In this document: positions 33,872 through 43,338 of the stretch, piece after piece
Position numbering within the stretch: position 1 is the stretch's first letter
Layout of the letters: every line of letters begins with the position of its first letter
DNA from: Erythrobacter sp. SDW2
Lineage (GTDB): Bacteria > Pseudomonadota > Alphaproteobacteria > Sphingomonadales > Sphingomonadaceae
NCBI RefSeq assembly: GCF_021431965.1
Contig: NZ_CP090370.1
Coordinates: 186,001-250,000 of the forward strand
Length of the DNA stretch: 64,000 bases
Direction: 5' to 3'
The notes under the pieces: generated by a model
Databases searched by the model: none
The model's input: only the letters and a program-made list of their open reading frames with translations
What the model was told of the DNA's origin: nothing
Program-made: the position numbers and the translations under genes

Positions 33872-34786
33872 CTACCGCGCCGCTTTGCGGCGCAGCCATG
33901 ATGTAAGTTCATCGTTCCAGTCGGTGTCGCGTGAGGATGGTTTGCGAACGTGGATCGTCCGTCCATCGCGTGCATAAGCGGCCAGGCCACGCGACGCGGC
34001 CAGTTCGCCGCCAGCATCATGATCGACGAAGAGGTGGAGTTCGGTCAGGCTCTCGGGCACGCTCACGAGACCGAAGCGCTCATTGCCCAGGGTCGCCCAG
34101 ACGGGAATGCCGGTGAGAGCATAGGCCGACATCGCGCTCTCGATACCCTCGGCGAGGCCGAGCTTGCCGGAGGCCGGAGCGAACAGACGGACAGCAGCTT
34201 CACAGAGCGCGCCGAGCGCGCGTTTCGGCTTTTCGAAAGCGGCCTTGCCTGAAGCCTCGGTAGACAGGAACGTGCGGTGGATGGCGATCGGCCCCTTGTC
34301 GAGGCTGACCGCCGCGATCATGGCGGGCAAAAAGCGGGTGCGTCCCTTCGGACCAAGCGGCGTTCGTGGATGGAAGCGGAGCGCCGGAGATGCGGCGAGG
34401 ATGCCGCGGCTTTCAAGATATGCCTTTGCCGGACTGGCACGCAAAGCTTGCGCTTCGCGCCAGATCCTCAGCGCTACCGCCGAGGGTTTGCGGGTGCTGG
34501 TCGATTCGGGTTCGTTGGTGGTCGCCGAACCTGCAAAAAGCGCCGGTGCCTCGAAACCTTCACGCGCCAGAGCAGCCAGCACGCTCTGCTGATCGCATCC
34601 CGCGAAACAGTGGAAGAGGATGGCCTGTCGGCCGAGCGACACACCGAGTGACGGCGTGCGGTCATCATGCGCGGGGCAACAGGCCATGCCCTTTGTGCCG
34701 GACCATTTGCCCCCTCGCGATTCGCAAATGCGACGGGCGGTCTCGGCAAGCGACCGGTTGGGATGAGTTTGGACAGACAGGGACAT
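33872..34786 (-). CDS. Toprim-domain primase-like protein
   Basis: A 304-residue DNA primase-like protein. N-terminal zinc-finger pattern of CHC2 type: MACCPAHDDRTPSLGV and ILFHCFAGCDQQSVLAAL. A middle region (ESRGIL, LRFHPRTPLGP, AIHRTFLS) matches the DUF7146-type linker of plasmid primases, and the Toprim fold shows LGLAEGIESAMSAYALTG and ELHLFVDHDAGG (DxD-like). It likely primes the element's replication or transferred strand. Ribosome binding site GAGGAG before ATG 34784-34786. It is transcribed with the methylase-helicase and parB genes. Confidence 0.85.
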   Translation of the reverse strand: MSLSVQTHPNRSLAETARRICESRGGKWSGTKGMACCPAHDDRTPSLGVSLGRQAILFHCFAGCDQQSVLAALAREGFEAPALFAGSATTNEPESTSTRKPSAVALRIWREAQALRASPAKAYLESRGILAASPALRFHPRTPLGPKGRTRFLPAMIAAVSLDKGPIAIHRTFLSTEASGKAAFEKPKRALGALCEAAVRLFAPASGKLGLAEGIESAMSAYALTGIPVWATLGNERFGLVSVPESLTELHLFVDHDAGGELAASRGLAAYARDGRTIHVRKPSSRDTDWNDELTSWLRRKAAR

Positions 34787-34924
34787 GCGAGCTCCTCAGC
34801 ATGCAAAGTGGCCCCCTCATCAGCGTTCCTCTCCTCTCCCAAAGGCAGGCATTCGCGGCTTTCCTACAGGCACATGTTCTTTTTATGTTCTCCTTCGATT
34901 CGAATCAATGGAGCACAAGTCGAG

Positions 34925-35509
34925 ATGAACTGCCTCAATTGTCTGACCGCGCTAGCGGTCGCCTGTCTGGTAATGATCGCGACCTCCTCACAGCAAGTTC
35001 GCGCCCAGGATTTCACCTTGTTCGAGCACGCGATCGTTCCGCCGAAGACGGACCAGCAGCCGGCAAGGGAATATCTTCCTGCAATCTACCAGGCCGAGCC
35101 AGCAAACGTATCCTACCGGGAAGGCTTGTATATGGCGGCGATAGCCGAGGCTGAACGCCGTTACGGGCTTCCGACCAACCTGCTCCGTGCTCTTATCTGG
35201 GCTGAGTCCCGCTTCAATCCGATGGCTGTTAGTCCAGCCGGTGCTGCCGGGCTGGCTCAGCTTATGCCGGCCACGGCGAGAGAACTGGGCGTCCGGAACC
35301 GTCATGACCCTCTTGCATCGATCGACGGTGGCGCCCGGTACCTTCGCGATATGTTGGACCGGTTCGACGCAGTCCACCTGGCCTTGGCTGCTTACAATGC
35401 TGGCCCAGGTGCCGTCTCCCGATCACGCGGCATTCCCAACAATGGTGAAACGCCGCAATATGTCCGGTCTGTGTTGGGACGTTGGCAAGCAATTGGTACG
35501 TACAATTGA
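34925..35509 (+). CDS. Lytic transglycosylase (SLT domain, VirB1-like)
   Basis: A 194-residue exported muramidase. Signal peptide MNCLNCLTALAVACLVMIA precedes ASSQQVRAQD; the SLT domain shows ALIWAESRFNPMAVSPAGAA with the catalytic glutamate, GLAQLMPATARELGV, and LALAAYNAGPGAV. Such enzymes open the peptidoglycan for conjugation machinery. ATG at 34925 follows GGAG; an upstream in-frame ATG (34874) is possible. It diverges from the primase gene and begins a plus-strand run with the nuclease and two small genes. No type IV secretion genes are in the window. Confidence 0.87.
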   Translation: MNCLNCLTALAVACLVMIATSSQQVRAQDFTLFEHAIVPPKTDQQPAREYLPAIYQAEPANVSYREGLYMAAIAEAERRYGLPTNLLRALIWAESRFNPMAVSPAGAAGLAQLMPATARELGVRNRHDPLASIDGGARYLRDMLDRFDAVHLALAAYNAGPGAVSRSRGIPNNGETPQYVRSVLGRWQAIGTYN

Positions 35510-35573
35510 CGAAACTACCTGATTTCCGGCTATTGTCTGAAATCATGTGCCGGAATGAAGACGGACAACGCCA

Positions 35574-36125
35574 GTGAATGAGACCCCCGGTGAGCCGTTC
35601 GATTTTCGCAAGGCGTTGAAGGCAAAGAAGCGCCGGAAGCTTAGAAAGGAGATCGCGTTGGGTTTGGGAGCATTCGCGATCGTATTTGCTGGAGGGATGC
35701 TGGCACTCAACTGGCCAGTCCATGATGCCAGCCTTGCTGACGGCGATCAGCAGCCTCAGGCTTTATTCCAGCAAGCAAGCTCCCCACAATTCGACATCTG
35801 CGGATCCATCCGGCGCACATGCGTCGTGGATGGAGATACTTTCTGGCTTGATGGCGTGAAGATCCGGATTGCCGACATCGACACTCCCGAGATCAGCGAG
35901 CCTCGTTGCGACTATGAATACCAGCTCGGCATGCGCGCGACGCACCGCCTTGTCGAATTGCTCAATGACGGGCCCTTTGAACTGACGACTATCGGGAGCA
36001 GAGATGAGGATCAGTACGGTCGCAAATTGCGGGTTGTAACGCGCGGCGGCCGCTCGCTGGGCGATCAGCTGGTCAGCGAAGGGCTGGCGCGGACCTGGAC
36101 CGGGAGACGTGAGCCATGGTGCTGA
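35574..36125 (+). CDS. Membrane-anchored thermonuclease family protein
   Basis: A 183-residue staphylococcal-nuclease-like protein. A basic N-terminus (KALKAKKRRKLRKEI) and a single membrane helix (ALGLGAFAIVFAGGMLAL) place the nuclease domain in the periplasm. Domain markers: CVVDGDTFWLDGVKIRIADI with the calcium-binding aspartates and first arginine, DTPEISEPRC, and DEDQYGRKLRVV with the second catalytic arginine. Common in sphingomonad elements, where it may process DNA or RNA at the envelope. Its stop overlaps the next small gene by 10 bases. Confidence 0.85.
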   Translation: MNETPGEPFDFRKALKAKKRRKLRKEIALGLGAFAIVFAGGMLALNWPVHDASLADGDQQPQALFQQASSPQFDICGSIRRTCVVDGDTFWLDGVKIRIADIDTPEISEPRCDYEYQLGMRATHRLVELLNDGPFELTTIGSRDEDQYGRKLRVVTRGGRSLGDQLVSEGLARTWTGRREPWC

Positions 36126-36310
36126 ACCGCGATCAGGAATTGTGGGCCGTCGCGCTCTGGGTCGAAAAGAACCATGGCGAAGAGGGAACCGCTTATATCG
36201 CGCAGCAAATCCAGCGGCTATCCAACGAAGGGGACGAGGCAGGCATAGCAACGTGGAAGACTGTTGCTGAACGCTTCGATCAACTTAGCTGCCAAAGCTC
36301 TACGAACTGA
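36116..36310 (+). CDS. Small DUF6961-like protein
   Basis: A 64-residue protein: MVLNRDQELWAVALWVEKNH, then YIAQQIQRLSNEGDEAGIATW and AERFDQL. The ELWAVALWVEK and GDEAG features match the small DUF6961-type proteins I recall from sphingomonads; function unknown. It overlaps the nuclease gene, so they are co-expressed. Confidence 0.75.
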   Translation: MVLNRDQELWAVALWVEKNHGEEGTAYIAQQIQRLSNEGDEAGIATWKTVAERFDQLSCQSSTN

Positions 36311-36321
36311 GGCTCGGCACG

Positions 36322-36426
36322 ATGCGGAATTGGCTTCGAATCTGGGGCATCAGAATTGAGTTCGCCGTGCTGGCGTCAGTGTCCCTGATAGGGCTGATCC
36401 TGAGCCTTCAATCCTGCATTGGCTGA
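36322..36426 (+). CDS. Possible 34-residue membrane miniprotein
   Basis: ATG at 36322 with GAGG about 9 bases upstream encodes 34 residues: a basic start MRNWLRIWGIRIE and one hydrophobic helix (FAVLASVSLIGLILSL), ending QSCIG. It lies 11 bases after the DUF6961-like gene on the same strand. The basic-then-hydrophobic layout and spacing argue for a real gene, but it is short and could be chance. Confidence 0.4.
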   Translation: MRNWLRIWGIRIEFAVLASVSLIGLILSLQSCIG

Positions 36427-36446
36427 GAAGAAATTCGATCTCCCGA

Positions 36447-37670
36447 TCAACCCTTCGCAAACTTCCCCATGATGACCTTTCCTCCTGTCCGCAGCTCATC
36501 GAGGTAGTCGCTCCACCATTGAGCCATTCGCACGCGCTCGTCCCAATGTTTGCCGCGATGGTAGATGCCACGCACAACATTGCTGTCGCCATGTGCCAGG
36601 GCACGCTCGATCGCATCGGGATTCCAAAGGCCCGACTCGTTCAGGAATGTCGATGCTGTCGCACGGAGTCCGTGAGCGGTGACTTCTTCTTTCGAGTATC
36701 CCATGCGACGGAATGCGGCATTGAGCGTGTTTTCACTCATGGGACGCTTGGAGCTGCGCGCAGATGGGAAAACATATCCTTCGCGGCCGAGCATCTCGGC
36801 CAGATCAGTGAGATAGCCTCTAACCTGCTTGGAAAGCGGGACGGCATGCGCTCGGCGCGCTTTCATTTTACCGGCAGGGATCTTCCAGACCCCATCGACG
36901 AGGTCGATCTCATGCCATTCGGCGTGCCGGAGTTCGCCGGGGCGTACGAACACATGCGGCGCTATCTGCAAGGCTAACTTCGTCACCATGTAGCCAGTGA
37001 AGTCGTCGATTGCGCGGAGCAACCCGCCTAGCTCGGTGGGCTCGAGAATTGCTGCATAATGCTTGGCTCGCGGCGTTACGAGTGCACCCTTCAGCATACT
37101 GGTCGGATCGGATTTGCAACGGGTCGTTGCGACACCATAGCGAAACACGCGGCCTGCGAACGAGCGGCATTTCTTCGCAGTCTCGTGCTTACCAGTAGCT
37201 TCCAGTCGTTTCAGAGGAGCCAGGACTTCGAACGGCTCGATCTCGTTGATGGATCGGTTCCCGATGGCAGGCGCAAGCTTGTCGAGGAAATAATTGGCCT
37301 TGACGATCGTGCCATCGGCACGGCCATTCTGGACCATCATCTGTTCAATATACTCACGTGCGACTGCCTCGAACGTCTGTGCAGAAAGGAACTCGGCGCG
37401 GATTTTCCGCTTGCGCTTCTCAAAGGCCGGGTCGCCCCCTGAAGCAACAGCTCGTCGTGCCTCGTAGGCTTCGTCTCGCGCTTGCTTGAGGCTGATTTCG
37501 GGATAGCTGCCGATGCAGAGCTTCTTTTGCGCGCCGCCGATCCGGTATCGGAATCGCCAAAGTTTGCCGCCGGTCGGCGTGACCTCAACATATAGGCCGC
37601 GCTCATCGGTGACCTTGTACGGCTTATCCTTGGGCTTGAGTGCGCGGAGGCGAGTATCTGTCAGCGGCAT
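36447..37670 (-). CDS. int: P4-type tyrosine integrase of the element
   Basis: A 407-residue integrase. The N-terminal DUF4102 arm domain (LTDTRLRALKPKDKPYKVTD; GLYVEVTPTGGKLWRFRYR) and a core-binding domain precede the catalytic set: R in VRPGELRHAEW (~245), HGLRATASTFLNE (~335), H in RALAHGDSNVVRGIYHRG and the nucleophile Y (~369). Such integrases insert elements into tRNA 3' ends. It is the last gene before tRNA-Leu, with its start facing the tRNA, the usual layout. The catalytic residues are intact, so the element could still excise. Confidence 0.95.
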   Translation of the reverse strand: MPLTDTRLRALKPKDKPYKVTDERGLYVEVTPTGGKLWRFRYRIGGAQKKLCIGSYPEISLKQARDEAYEARRAVASGGDPAFEKRKRKIRAEFLSAQTFEAVAREYIEQMMVQNGRADGTIVKANYFLDKLAPAIGNRSINEIEPFEVLAPLKRLEATGKHETAKKCRSFAGRVFRYGVATTRCKSDPTSMLKGALVTPRAKHYAAILEPTELGGLLRAIDDFTGYMVTKLALQIAPHVFVRPGELRHAEWHEIDLVDGVWKIPAGKMKARRAHAVPLSKQVRGYLTDLAEMLGREGYVFPSARSSKRPMSENTLNAAFRRMGYSKEEVTAHGLRATASTFLNESGLWNPDAIERALAHGDSNVVRGIYHRGKHWDERVRMAQWWSDYLDELRTGGKVIMGKFAKG

Positions 37671-37835
37671 GTGGGGGCCTTTTCATCTGGGCCTTTGCGA
37701 AACGGCCTCAAAAGGCCCACAAAAGTGTCTGGAAGCCCCGAGAACAGGCGGGACGATCCGGAACGATCCAAGGGCCAAATCCCTAGGATTTCTGCGGGTT
37801 TTATAGATTATTTGGGAGAACGTGAGAAGAACAAA
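37671..37835 (-). promoter_or_regulatory. Integrase promoter and attachment-flank region
   Basis: 165 gene-free bases between the integrase start and the tRNA 3' end. Inverted copies of GGGCCTTT/AAAGGCCC around 37676-37723 and repeats of GATCC near 37755-37770 could be recombinase arm sites or an operator. No clear promoter boxes. Confidence 0.35.
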
Positions 37836-37922
37836 TGGTGCCCAGAAGAGGACTCGAACCTCCACGCCCTTGCGAGCGCCGCCACCTGAAGACGGTGCGT
37901 CTACCAATTCCGCCATCTGGGC
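37836..37922 (-). tRNA. tRNA-Leu (anticodon CAG), integration target
   Basis: 87 bases including the encoded CCA (TGG at 37836-37838 on the plus strand). Acceptor stem GCCCAGA/TCTGGGC, D-arm with GGCGGAATTGGTAGACGCA, anticodon stem CCGTC/GGCGG with loop TTCAGGT (anticodon CAG), a long class II variable arm and T-arm GGTTCGAGTCC. The 3' end faces the integrase, so the crossover lies in this end and the full tRNA was rebuilt at the junction. Confidence 0.95.
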
Positions 37923-38103
37923 ACACTGTGCGTCCGGTCATCGTGGTCCGGGCCGCGGGTAGGGGCGGGCCACTACGAAGAGTCGCGCGGCCTGTCAACG
38001 GTCATGTCACGGGGGATATCGTGGCGGTTGCGGGACGGGCCCGCTTGGGGCATGGCGAGCACGCAATTGCACCCACGGATTCTCGACACAGGATTGCCTC
38101 CCG

Positions 38104-39045
38104 ATGCCTGCCATTTCCCCCCTCGCCAACAAGCTCGTCACCGTCTTTGGCGGTTCGGGGTTCCTCGGCAAGCATGTGGCGCAGGCGCTGCTGGAGCGCG
38201 GGGCGCGGCTGCGCATCGCCAGCCGCCATCCGGAGAAGGCCTATACGCTGAAGCCGCTGGCCAACCTCGGCCAGCTGCAGTTCGCCCGGTGCAATATCCT
38301 CGATGAGCAGAGCGTCACCGCCTGCCTTGCGGGTAGCGATGCGGTGGTCAACCTCGTCGGCTCGTTCGAGGGCGACCAGGTCAAGTTGATGGGTAAGGCC
38401 CCGGGCGCGATCGCGCGCCTCGCGGCAGGAGCCGGGGTGGAGGCTTTCGTCCAGGTCAGCGCCATCGGGGCCGATCCCGAGGGCGAGACCGACTACGCGC
38501 TGGGCAAGGCCATGGGCGAGACGCGGGTGTTGGAAGCGTTTCCAAAGGCCACAATCGTACGCCCGTCGGTGATCTTCGGCGAAGACGACAACTTCATCAA
38601 CATGTTCGCCGGGCTCATTGCCAGCCTGCCCGCTTTGCCGGTGTTTGGCCCCAAGGCAAAGATGCAGGCGGTGTTCGTCGATGATGTCGCTGAAGCCATC
38701 GCGACAGCTCTGGCCAACCCTGTGGCGCATGGCGGCAAGACCTACGAGCTGGCTGGACCCGAACAACTGACGATGCTGGAGATTCACCAGCGGATCGCCG
38801 AGGCGCAGCGCCGCAACCGTGCCTTCTTTCCCATGCCGGATTTCGCCAGCGCCACTTTCGCCGCGCTGCCGCTGACACCGATGAGCCGCGACCAGTGGGC
38901 GATGCTCAAGGCGGGCAATGTCGCCTCGGGCGCGCTCCCGGGGCTGGAGAAGCTGGGGATCGAACCCAAGCCGCTGGGCCTGTTCCTCGACGACTGGATG
39001 GTCCGTTACCGCAAGCACGGGCGCTTCAACGAAGCGCTGGTGTAG
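38104..39045 (+). CDS. NDUFA9-like NAD(P)-binding protein (complex I accessory type)
   Basis: A 313-residue atypical short-chain dehydrogenase of the NDUFA9 group: Rossmann motif VTVFGGSGFLGKHVAQALL, NLVGSFEG, VSAIGADPEGETDYALGKAMGE (Y and K of the SDR pair) and VFVDDVAEAI. In alphaproteobacteria this family associates with respiratory complex I assembly or binds NADPH. It is the first chromosomal gene past the tRNA attachment site, and no complex I genes are adjacent, so the complex I link is by family only. Confidence 0.82.
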   Translation: MPAISPLANKLVTVFGGSGFLGKHVAQALLERGARLRIASRHPEKAYTLKPLANLGQLQFARCNILDEQSVTACLAGSDAVVNLVGSFEGDQVKLMGKAPGAIARLAAGAGVEAFVQVSAIGADPEGETDYALGKAMGETRVLEAFPKATIVRPSVIFGEDDNFINMFAGLIASLPALPVFGPKAKMQAVFVDDVAEAIATALANPVAHGGKTYELAGPEQLTMLEIHQRIAEAQRRNRAFFPMPDFASATFAALPLTPMSRDQWAMLKAGNVASGALPGLEKLGIEPKPLGLFLDDWMVRYRKHGRFNEALV

Positions 39046-39051
39046 GGTGGT

Positions 39052-39528
39052 CTACGCTTCAGGAAGGGCGGGCTTGCCCGCTTCGATCGCATCGGCTGGC
39101 GCAACGAGAAGGATCGCGCCTTCGCTTCCGGTCACGCGCACGCGCTCGCCCGCTTTCATGTCGATGCCCTTGGCGAGCCATTCGCTGTCGCCCAGCTTCA
39201 CCCGGCCGCTGCCCCCGGCGAAGTCCTGCACAACCACGGCGGTCTCCCCGACGAGCCTTGCGCCGCGCTTGTTGAGCAACGGGTCGGCGCTGAAGATCGG
39301 TGTGTCGCGCAGGATGCGCCGGGCGCTGAACGCGATGATCAGCGAGAGGAATACGAAGTTGACGATCTGTAACGGCACCCCGGGGTCGAGCACGAACGTC
39401 AGCACCGCGGTGAGCAGCGCAGCCACGGCCAGCCAGATCAGGTAGACCCCGGGTAGCAATATCTCGGCCGCCGCCAGCAGCAGGCCGATGGCGGCCCAGA
39501 ACCAGTAGGCCTCGATCCCGTCGAGCAT
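39052..39528 (-). CDS. NfeD-like membrane protein
   Basis: A 158-residue NfeD protein: two or three N-terminal membrane segments (YWFWAAIGLLLAAAEILLPG, LIWLAVAALLTAVLTFVL, IVNFVFLSLIIAF) followed by a small OB-fold domain (GETAVVVQDFAGGSGRVKLG; MKAGERVRVTGSEGAILLV). NfeD proteins work with SPFH-domain proteins in membrane quality control. It begins 6 bases after the QmcA-like gene, the conserved pairing. Confidence 0.88.
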   Translation of the reverse strand: MLDGIEAYWFWAAIGLLLAAAEILLPGVYLIWLAVAALLTAVLTFVLDPGVPLQIVNFVFLSLIIAFSARRILRDTPIFSADPLLNKRGARLVGETAVVVQDFAGGSGRVKLGDSEWLAKGIDMKAGERVRVTGSEGAILLVAPADAIEAGKPALPEA

Positions 39529-39534
39529 CGCGCC

Positions 39535-40521
39535 TTACCCCTGGTCGCGCGAGCGCGGCACGCTGGTGCGTGGCCGTTCTGGCGGCAGCGGCGTGCCGGT
39601 GTTGACGGTCTGGGTATCAGTGCCCAGCGCGCCCTTGACCAGCTCGCCGATCCCGCCGAGCGAGCCGATCAGCTGGGTCGCCTCCATCGGGAACAGGATG
39701 GTCTTGGCATTGGGGCTGTCGGCGAATTTGCCGAAGGCCCTGGTGTATTCCTGGGCGATAAAATAGTTGATCGCCTGGTTGCCGGAAGACGCGATGGCGT
39801 CCGACACCAGCTGCGTCGCCTTGGCTTCGGCCTCGGCGGCACGCTCGCGGGCCTCGGCGTCGCGATAGGCGGCTTCGCGCTTGCCTTCCGCTTCGAGGAT
39901 GGCCGACTGCTTGCGGCCCTCGGCGCGCAGGATCGAGCTGGTCTTGTCGCCCTCGGCCTCGAGGATTTCGGCGCGCTTGAGGCGTTCGGCCTTCATCTGC
40001 CGCGCCATGGCTTCGGAAATGTCGTGCGGCGGGCGGATGTCCTTGATCTCGACGCGCGTGATCTTCACGCCCCAGGGCGAGGTCGCGTGATCGACCACGC
40101 TGAGCAGCCGGGCGTTGATCTCGTCACGCTTCGACAGGGTTTCGTCGAGATCCATGCTGCCCATCACCGTGCGCAAATTGGTGGTCGTGAGCGCCATGAT
40201 CGCCTGGTAGAGGTTCGATACTTCATAGGCGGCCTTGCCGGCATCGAGCACCTGGAAGAACACCACCGCATCGACCCCGACCATGGCGTTGTCGGCGGTG
40301 ATGATTTCCTGGCCCGGGATATCGAGCACCTGCTCCATCATGTTGATCTTGCGCCCGACGCGGTCGATGAACGGGATCAGGATATGCAGGCCGGGTTCTG
40401 CGGCGTTGTGGAAGCGGCCCAGCCGCTCGATGGTGTAGACGAAGCCCTGCTTCACCACCCGCACTCCCATCGCGAGGAAGACGAACAGCAGGAGCAGCAG
40501 TGCGGCCAGTACGAATTCCAT
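39535..40521 (-). CDS. qmcA: SPFH/Band 7 protein, QmcA/stomatin-like
   Basis: A 328-residue SPFH protein. One N-terminal membrane segment ([18 protein letters not shown]) is followed by the Band 7 domain ([56 protein letters not shown]) and an alanine/glutamate-rich coiled coil ([20 protein letters not shown]). It forms membrane scaffolds with NfeD. ATG at 40519-40521 is chosen for its GGGAG spacing; a second ATG three codons earlier is too near the ribosome binding site. Confidence 0.9.
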   Translation of the reverse strand: MEFVLAALLLLLFVFLAMGVRVVKQGFVYTIERLGRFHNAAEPGLHILIPFIDRVGRKINMMEQVLDIPGQEIITADNAMVGVDAVVFFQVLDAGKAAYEVSNLYQAIMALTTTNLRTVMGSMDLDETLSKRDEINARLLSVVDHATSPWGVKITRVEIKDIRPPHDISEAMARQMKAERLKRAEILEAEGDKTSSILRAEGRKQSAILEAEGKREAAYRDAEARERAAEAEAKATQLVSDAIASSGNQAINYFIAQEYTRAFGKFADSPNAKTILFPMEATQLIGSLGGIGELVKGALGTDTQTVNTGTPLPPERPRTSVPRSRDQG

Positions 40522-40650
40522 GGCGGACATTCTCCCTGAGAACAGTTCCGCCAGACTAGCGCCATTCCGGCCATGGACAAGCGCGCAGTGGTCCGGCACA
40601 AAAGGTTGCAAAGCGCGACTGACAGAATCGCGCCGGAGGGGAGAGGAACA

Positions 40651-42801
40651 ATGAACCATTTTGCCATGCTGGCGGGGCTGGCAGCGCTTGCTCTGAGCGC
40701 TTGTAGCGGCGAGGAAACCATCGTCGAAGGCGGGATCGATAGCGCGAAGCTGGTCGGCGCTGGCGCGGACACCGCAAACTGGATCACCCATGGCCGGACT
40801 TATGACGAGCAGCGCTTCTCGCCGCTCGATCAGGTCAATCGCGAGAATGTGAGCCAACTGGGCCTCGCCTGGTCCGCCGACATGGATACGGCGCGCGGGC
40901 AGGAAGCAACCCCGCTGGTTATCGACGGCAAGCTCTATCTCACCACCGCCTGGAGCAAGGTGAAGGCCTACGACGCCAAGACCGGCAAGCCGCTGTGGGA
41001 ATACGATCCCAAGGTGCCCGGCGAAACCGGTGCCAAGGCCTGTTGCGACGTCGTCAACCGCGGGCTCGCGGCGTGGAACGACAAGCTCTACCTCGGCACG
41101 CTCGACGGGCGGCTGGTCGCGCTCAACCGCGAAACCGGTGCGGTCGAGTGGGAGAAAGTCACCGTCGACCAGACCAAGAGCTACACCATCACCGGCGCAC
41201 CGCGGGTCATCGACGGCAAGGTGCTGATCGGCAACGGCGGGGCCGAGTTCGGCGTTCGCGGCTATATTGCCGCCTACGACGCTGCTGACGGCGAAGAACT
41301 GTGGCGCTTCTACACCGTGCCCGACGAAGACAGCTCGGACGACCCAGAATATCTGCAGAAGGCGGCTGAAACCTGGTTCGGCAACGTGCTGGGTAGCGAC
41401 AGCGGCATCGGCGGCGGCGGCACAGTGTGGGATTCCATGGCCTATGACCCGGAGCTCGATCTGCTCTATTTCGGCGTCGGCAATGGCAGCCCGTGGAACC
41501 GCGCCTATCGCAGCCCGGGCAAGGACGGCACGGGCGAGGGTGACAACCTATATCTCTCCAGCATCGTCGCCATCCGGCCCGACACCGGCGAATATGTCTG
41601 GCACTACCAGACCACGCCGGGCGAGACCTGGGATTACACCGCCACCCAGCATATAATGCTGGCCGATATCACCATCGACGGAAAAGAGCGCAAGGTGCTG
41701 ATGCAGGCACCCAAGAACGGCTTCTTCTATGTCCTTGACCGCGCCACCGGCGAGTTCATCAGCGCGGAGGATTACATCCCGCAGAACTGGGCCAAGGGCA
41801 TCGACGACAAGGGCCGCCCGATCGAAGTGGCCGAGGCGCGGGTCGACAAGACCGGCAAGCCGGCGCTGGTGATGCCGGGGCCGCTGGGCGGGCACAACTG
41901 GCACCCGATGGCCTTCAGCCCCGCCGACGGGCTGGTCTATATCCCGGCCTTCGAAGCGGCTTCGATGTACGCCCCCGAAGCCAACTGGAAGCCCGACACC
42001 GCACGCGGCTTCAATGTCGGATTCGACCTGGGTGCCGGTGACCTGCCACCCGATCTCGGCATCCGCCGGGCGGTCTATGGCACGGTCAAGGGCAAGTTGA
42101 CGGCCTGGGATCCGGTCAAGCAGGAAGCCCGCTGGACGGTGGAATTCCCGGGGCCGTGGAACGGCGGCCTGCTCGCCACCGGCGGCGGCCTCGTGTTCCA
42201 GGGCAATTCGGGCAGCGAGTTCAGCGCCTACAACTCGGCCACGGGCGAGAAGCTGTGGAGCTTCCCGGCCCAGACCGGCATCGTCGCCCCGCCGATCACC
42301 TACACGGTCGACGGCGAGCAATATGTCGCGGTGCTGGCCGGCTGGGGTGGTGCCTATGCCATCACTGCCGATGGCCATCTGGTCAACGATCAGGGCCCGG
42401 TGCAGAACATCAGCCGCCTGCTGGTGTTCAAGCTGGGCGCAGACGGCAAGCTGCCCCCGATGAGGGAACTCGCCAGCCTGCCGCTCGACCCGCCGCCGAG
42501 CCGCGCAAGCGATGCGGTGCTGGCGGTCGGCAAGGCCAAATACGCCCGCTATTGCGCGGTCTGCCATGCCCCGGCAGCGGTCGGCTCGACTGTGCTGCCG
42601 GACCTGCGCCGCTCGGCCACCATCGCCAGTAAGGACGCCTTCAGCGCGGTGGTCTATGACGGCATCCTCAAGGATCGCGGCATGGTCAGCTTCGAGGGTT
42701 CGCTGACCAAGGAAGAGATCGACGCGGTGCGCGAATACATCATCAAGCGCGCCAATGAGGACAAGGTGCTGGAAGGCAGCGGGAAGGTTGCCCAGCGATA
42801 A
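40651..42801 (+). CDS. PQQ-dependent quinohaemoprotein alcohol dehydrogenase
   Basis: A 716-residue lipoprotein-type PQQ dehydrogenase. N-terminal [18 protein letters not shown] has a lipobox. The beta-propeller shows adjacent cysteines ([11 protein letters not shown], ~130) that form the vicinal disulphide of this family, PQQ/metal-site stretches GVGNGSPWN and [11 protein letters not shown], and tryptophan-docking repeats such as [15 protein letters not shown]. The C-terminal cytochrome c domain has YCAVCH (CxxCH, ~636). It oxidises alcohols in the periplasm and passes electrons to its own haem. GAGAGGAACA precedes ATG. No PQQ synthesis genes are in the window. Confidence 0.92.
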   Translation: MNHFAMLAGLAALALSACSGEETIVEGGIDSAKLVGAGADTANWITHGRTYDEQRFSPLDQVNRENVSQLGLAWSADMDTARGQEATPLVIDGKLYLTTAWSKVKAYDAKTGKPLWEYDPKVPGETGAKACCDVVNRGLAAWNDKLYLGTLDGRLVALNRETGAVEWEKVTVDQTKSYTITGAPRVIDGKVLIGNGGAEFGVRGYIAAYDAADGEELWRFYTVPDEDSSDDPEYLQKAAETWFGNVLGSDSGIGGGGTVWDSMAYDPELDLLYFGVGNGSPWNRAYRSPGKDGTGEGDNLYLSSIVAIRPDTGEYVWHYQTTPGETWDYTATQHIMLADITIDGKERKVLMQAPKNGFFYVLDRATGEFISAEDYIPQNWAKGIDDKGRPIEVAEARVDKTGKPALVMPGPLGGHNWHPMAFSPADGLVYIPAFEAASMYAPEANWKPDTARGFNVGFDLGAGDLPPDLGIRRAVYGTVKGKLTAWDPVKQEARWTVEFPGPWNGGLLATGGGLVFQGNSGSEFSAYNSATGEKLWSFPAQTGIVAPPITYTVDGEQYVAVLAGWGGAYAITADGHLVNDQGPVQNISRLLVFKLGADGKLPPMRELASLPLDPPPSRASDAVLAVGKAKYARYCAVCHAPAAVGSTVLPDLRRSATIASKDAFSAVVYDGILKDRGMVSFEGSLTKEEIDAVREYIIKRANEDKVLEGSGKVAQR

Positions 42802-43255
42802 GCCGCCCGCAGATCCGGATGACATCCGCAACTGGCAAAGGCGGCCCGACGGGATAACCACCTCGGGCCGCCTCCAGCCGGACGATCCCGCGCGGCTGGC
42901 GGCGATCGGGGTGCGGCATGTCATCAACCTGGCGCTGGACAGCCACCCGGAAGCGCTGGCGGACGAGGCCAGTCTGCTGGGTCGGCATGGCATTGCCTAC
43001 ACCCATATCCCCGTGCCCTTCGATGCCCCGACGCAGGAGCACGTGGCCGCATTCGAGGCTGCGCTCGAGGCGGCCGAGGGGCCGGTCCACGTGCATTGCA
43101 TCATGAACTACCGCGTGACGGCCTTCTTCTACCTGCTGGACCGGGCGCGCGGCCTGTCCGAAGCGGAAGCCACCGCGCGCATGGCCCGCGTGTGGGATCC
43201 CCGCAGCAGCGACGAGCCAGCCGCACAGCCATGGAAGTCGCTGCTGCAAGGCTGA
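42788..43255 (+). CDS. Tyrosine-phosphatase-like protein with short P-loop
   Basis: A 155-residue protein of the DSP/BLH-like phosphatase group: [30 protein letters not shown], and [17 protein letters not shown] (~100-110). The active-site loop is C-x4-R and not the usual C-x5-R. TTG at 42788 with GGAAGG upstream is preferred over ATG 42755, which lacks a ribosome binding site. It overlaps the alcohol dehydrogenase stop by 14 bases, so it is co-translated. Catalytic activity is uncertain because of the shortened loop. Confidence 0.7.
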   Translation: MPSDKPPADPDDIRNWQRRPDGITTSGRLQPDDPARLAAIGVRHVINLALDSHPEALADEASLLGRHGIAYTHIPVPFDAPTQEHVAAFEAALEAAEGPVHVHCIMNYRVTAFFYLLDRARGLSEAEATARMARVWDPRSSDEPAAQPWKSLLQG

Positions 43256-43338
43256 ACAGCGCACAACGCCGACTTCAGCCATATGTCACCCACTCTCCCA
43301 TAGCCCCTTTGCCGGGTCGCCTACTGGGGAGAATCTCG

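Noticed and set aside
1-36446. Second copy of the tRNA-Leu 3' end as the left attachment site
   Set aside because: I looked for the terminal acceptor and T-arm sequence and saw no copy; the left end must be outside the window.
1-37835. CRISPR array or canonical phage-defence island on the element
   Set aside because: No spaced direct repeats and no cas genes; ArdC, the methylase-helicase and ParB fit element maintenance better than any named defence system.
41548-42993. 481-residue minus-strand frame over the PQQ dehydrogenase
   Set aside because: The plus-strand protein has all expected motifs; the minus frame lacks any and no ribosome binding site is seen.
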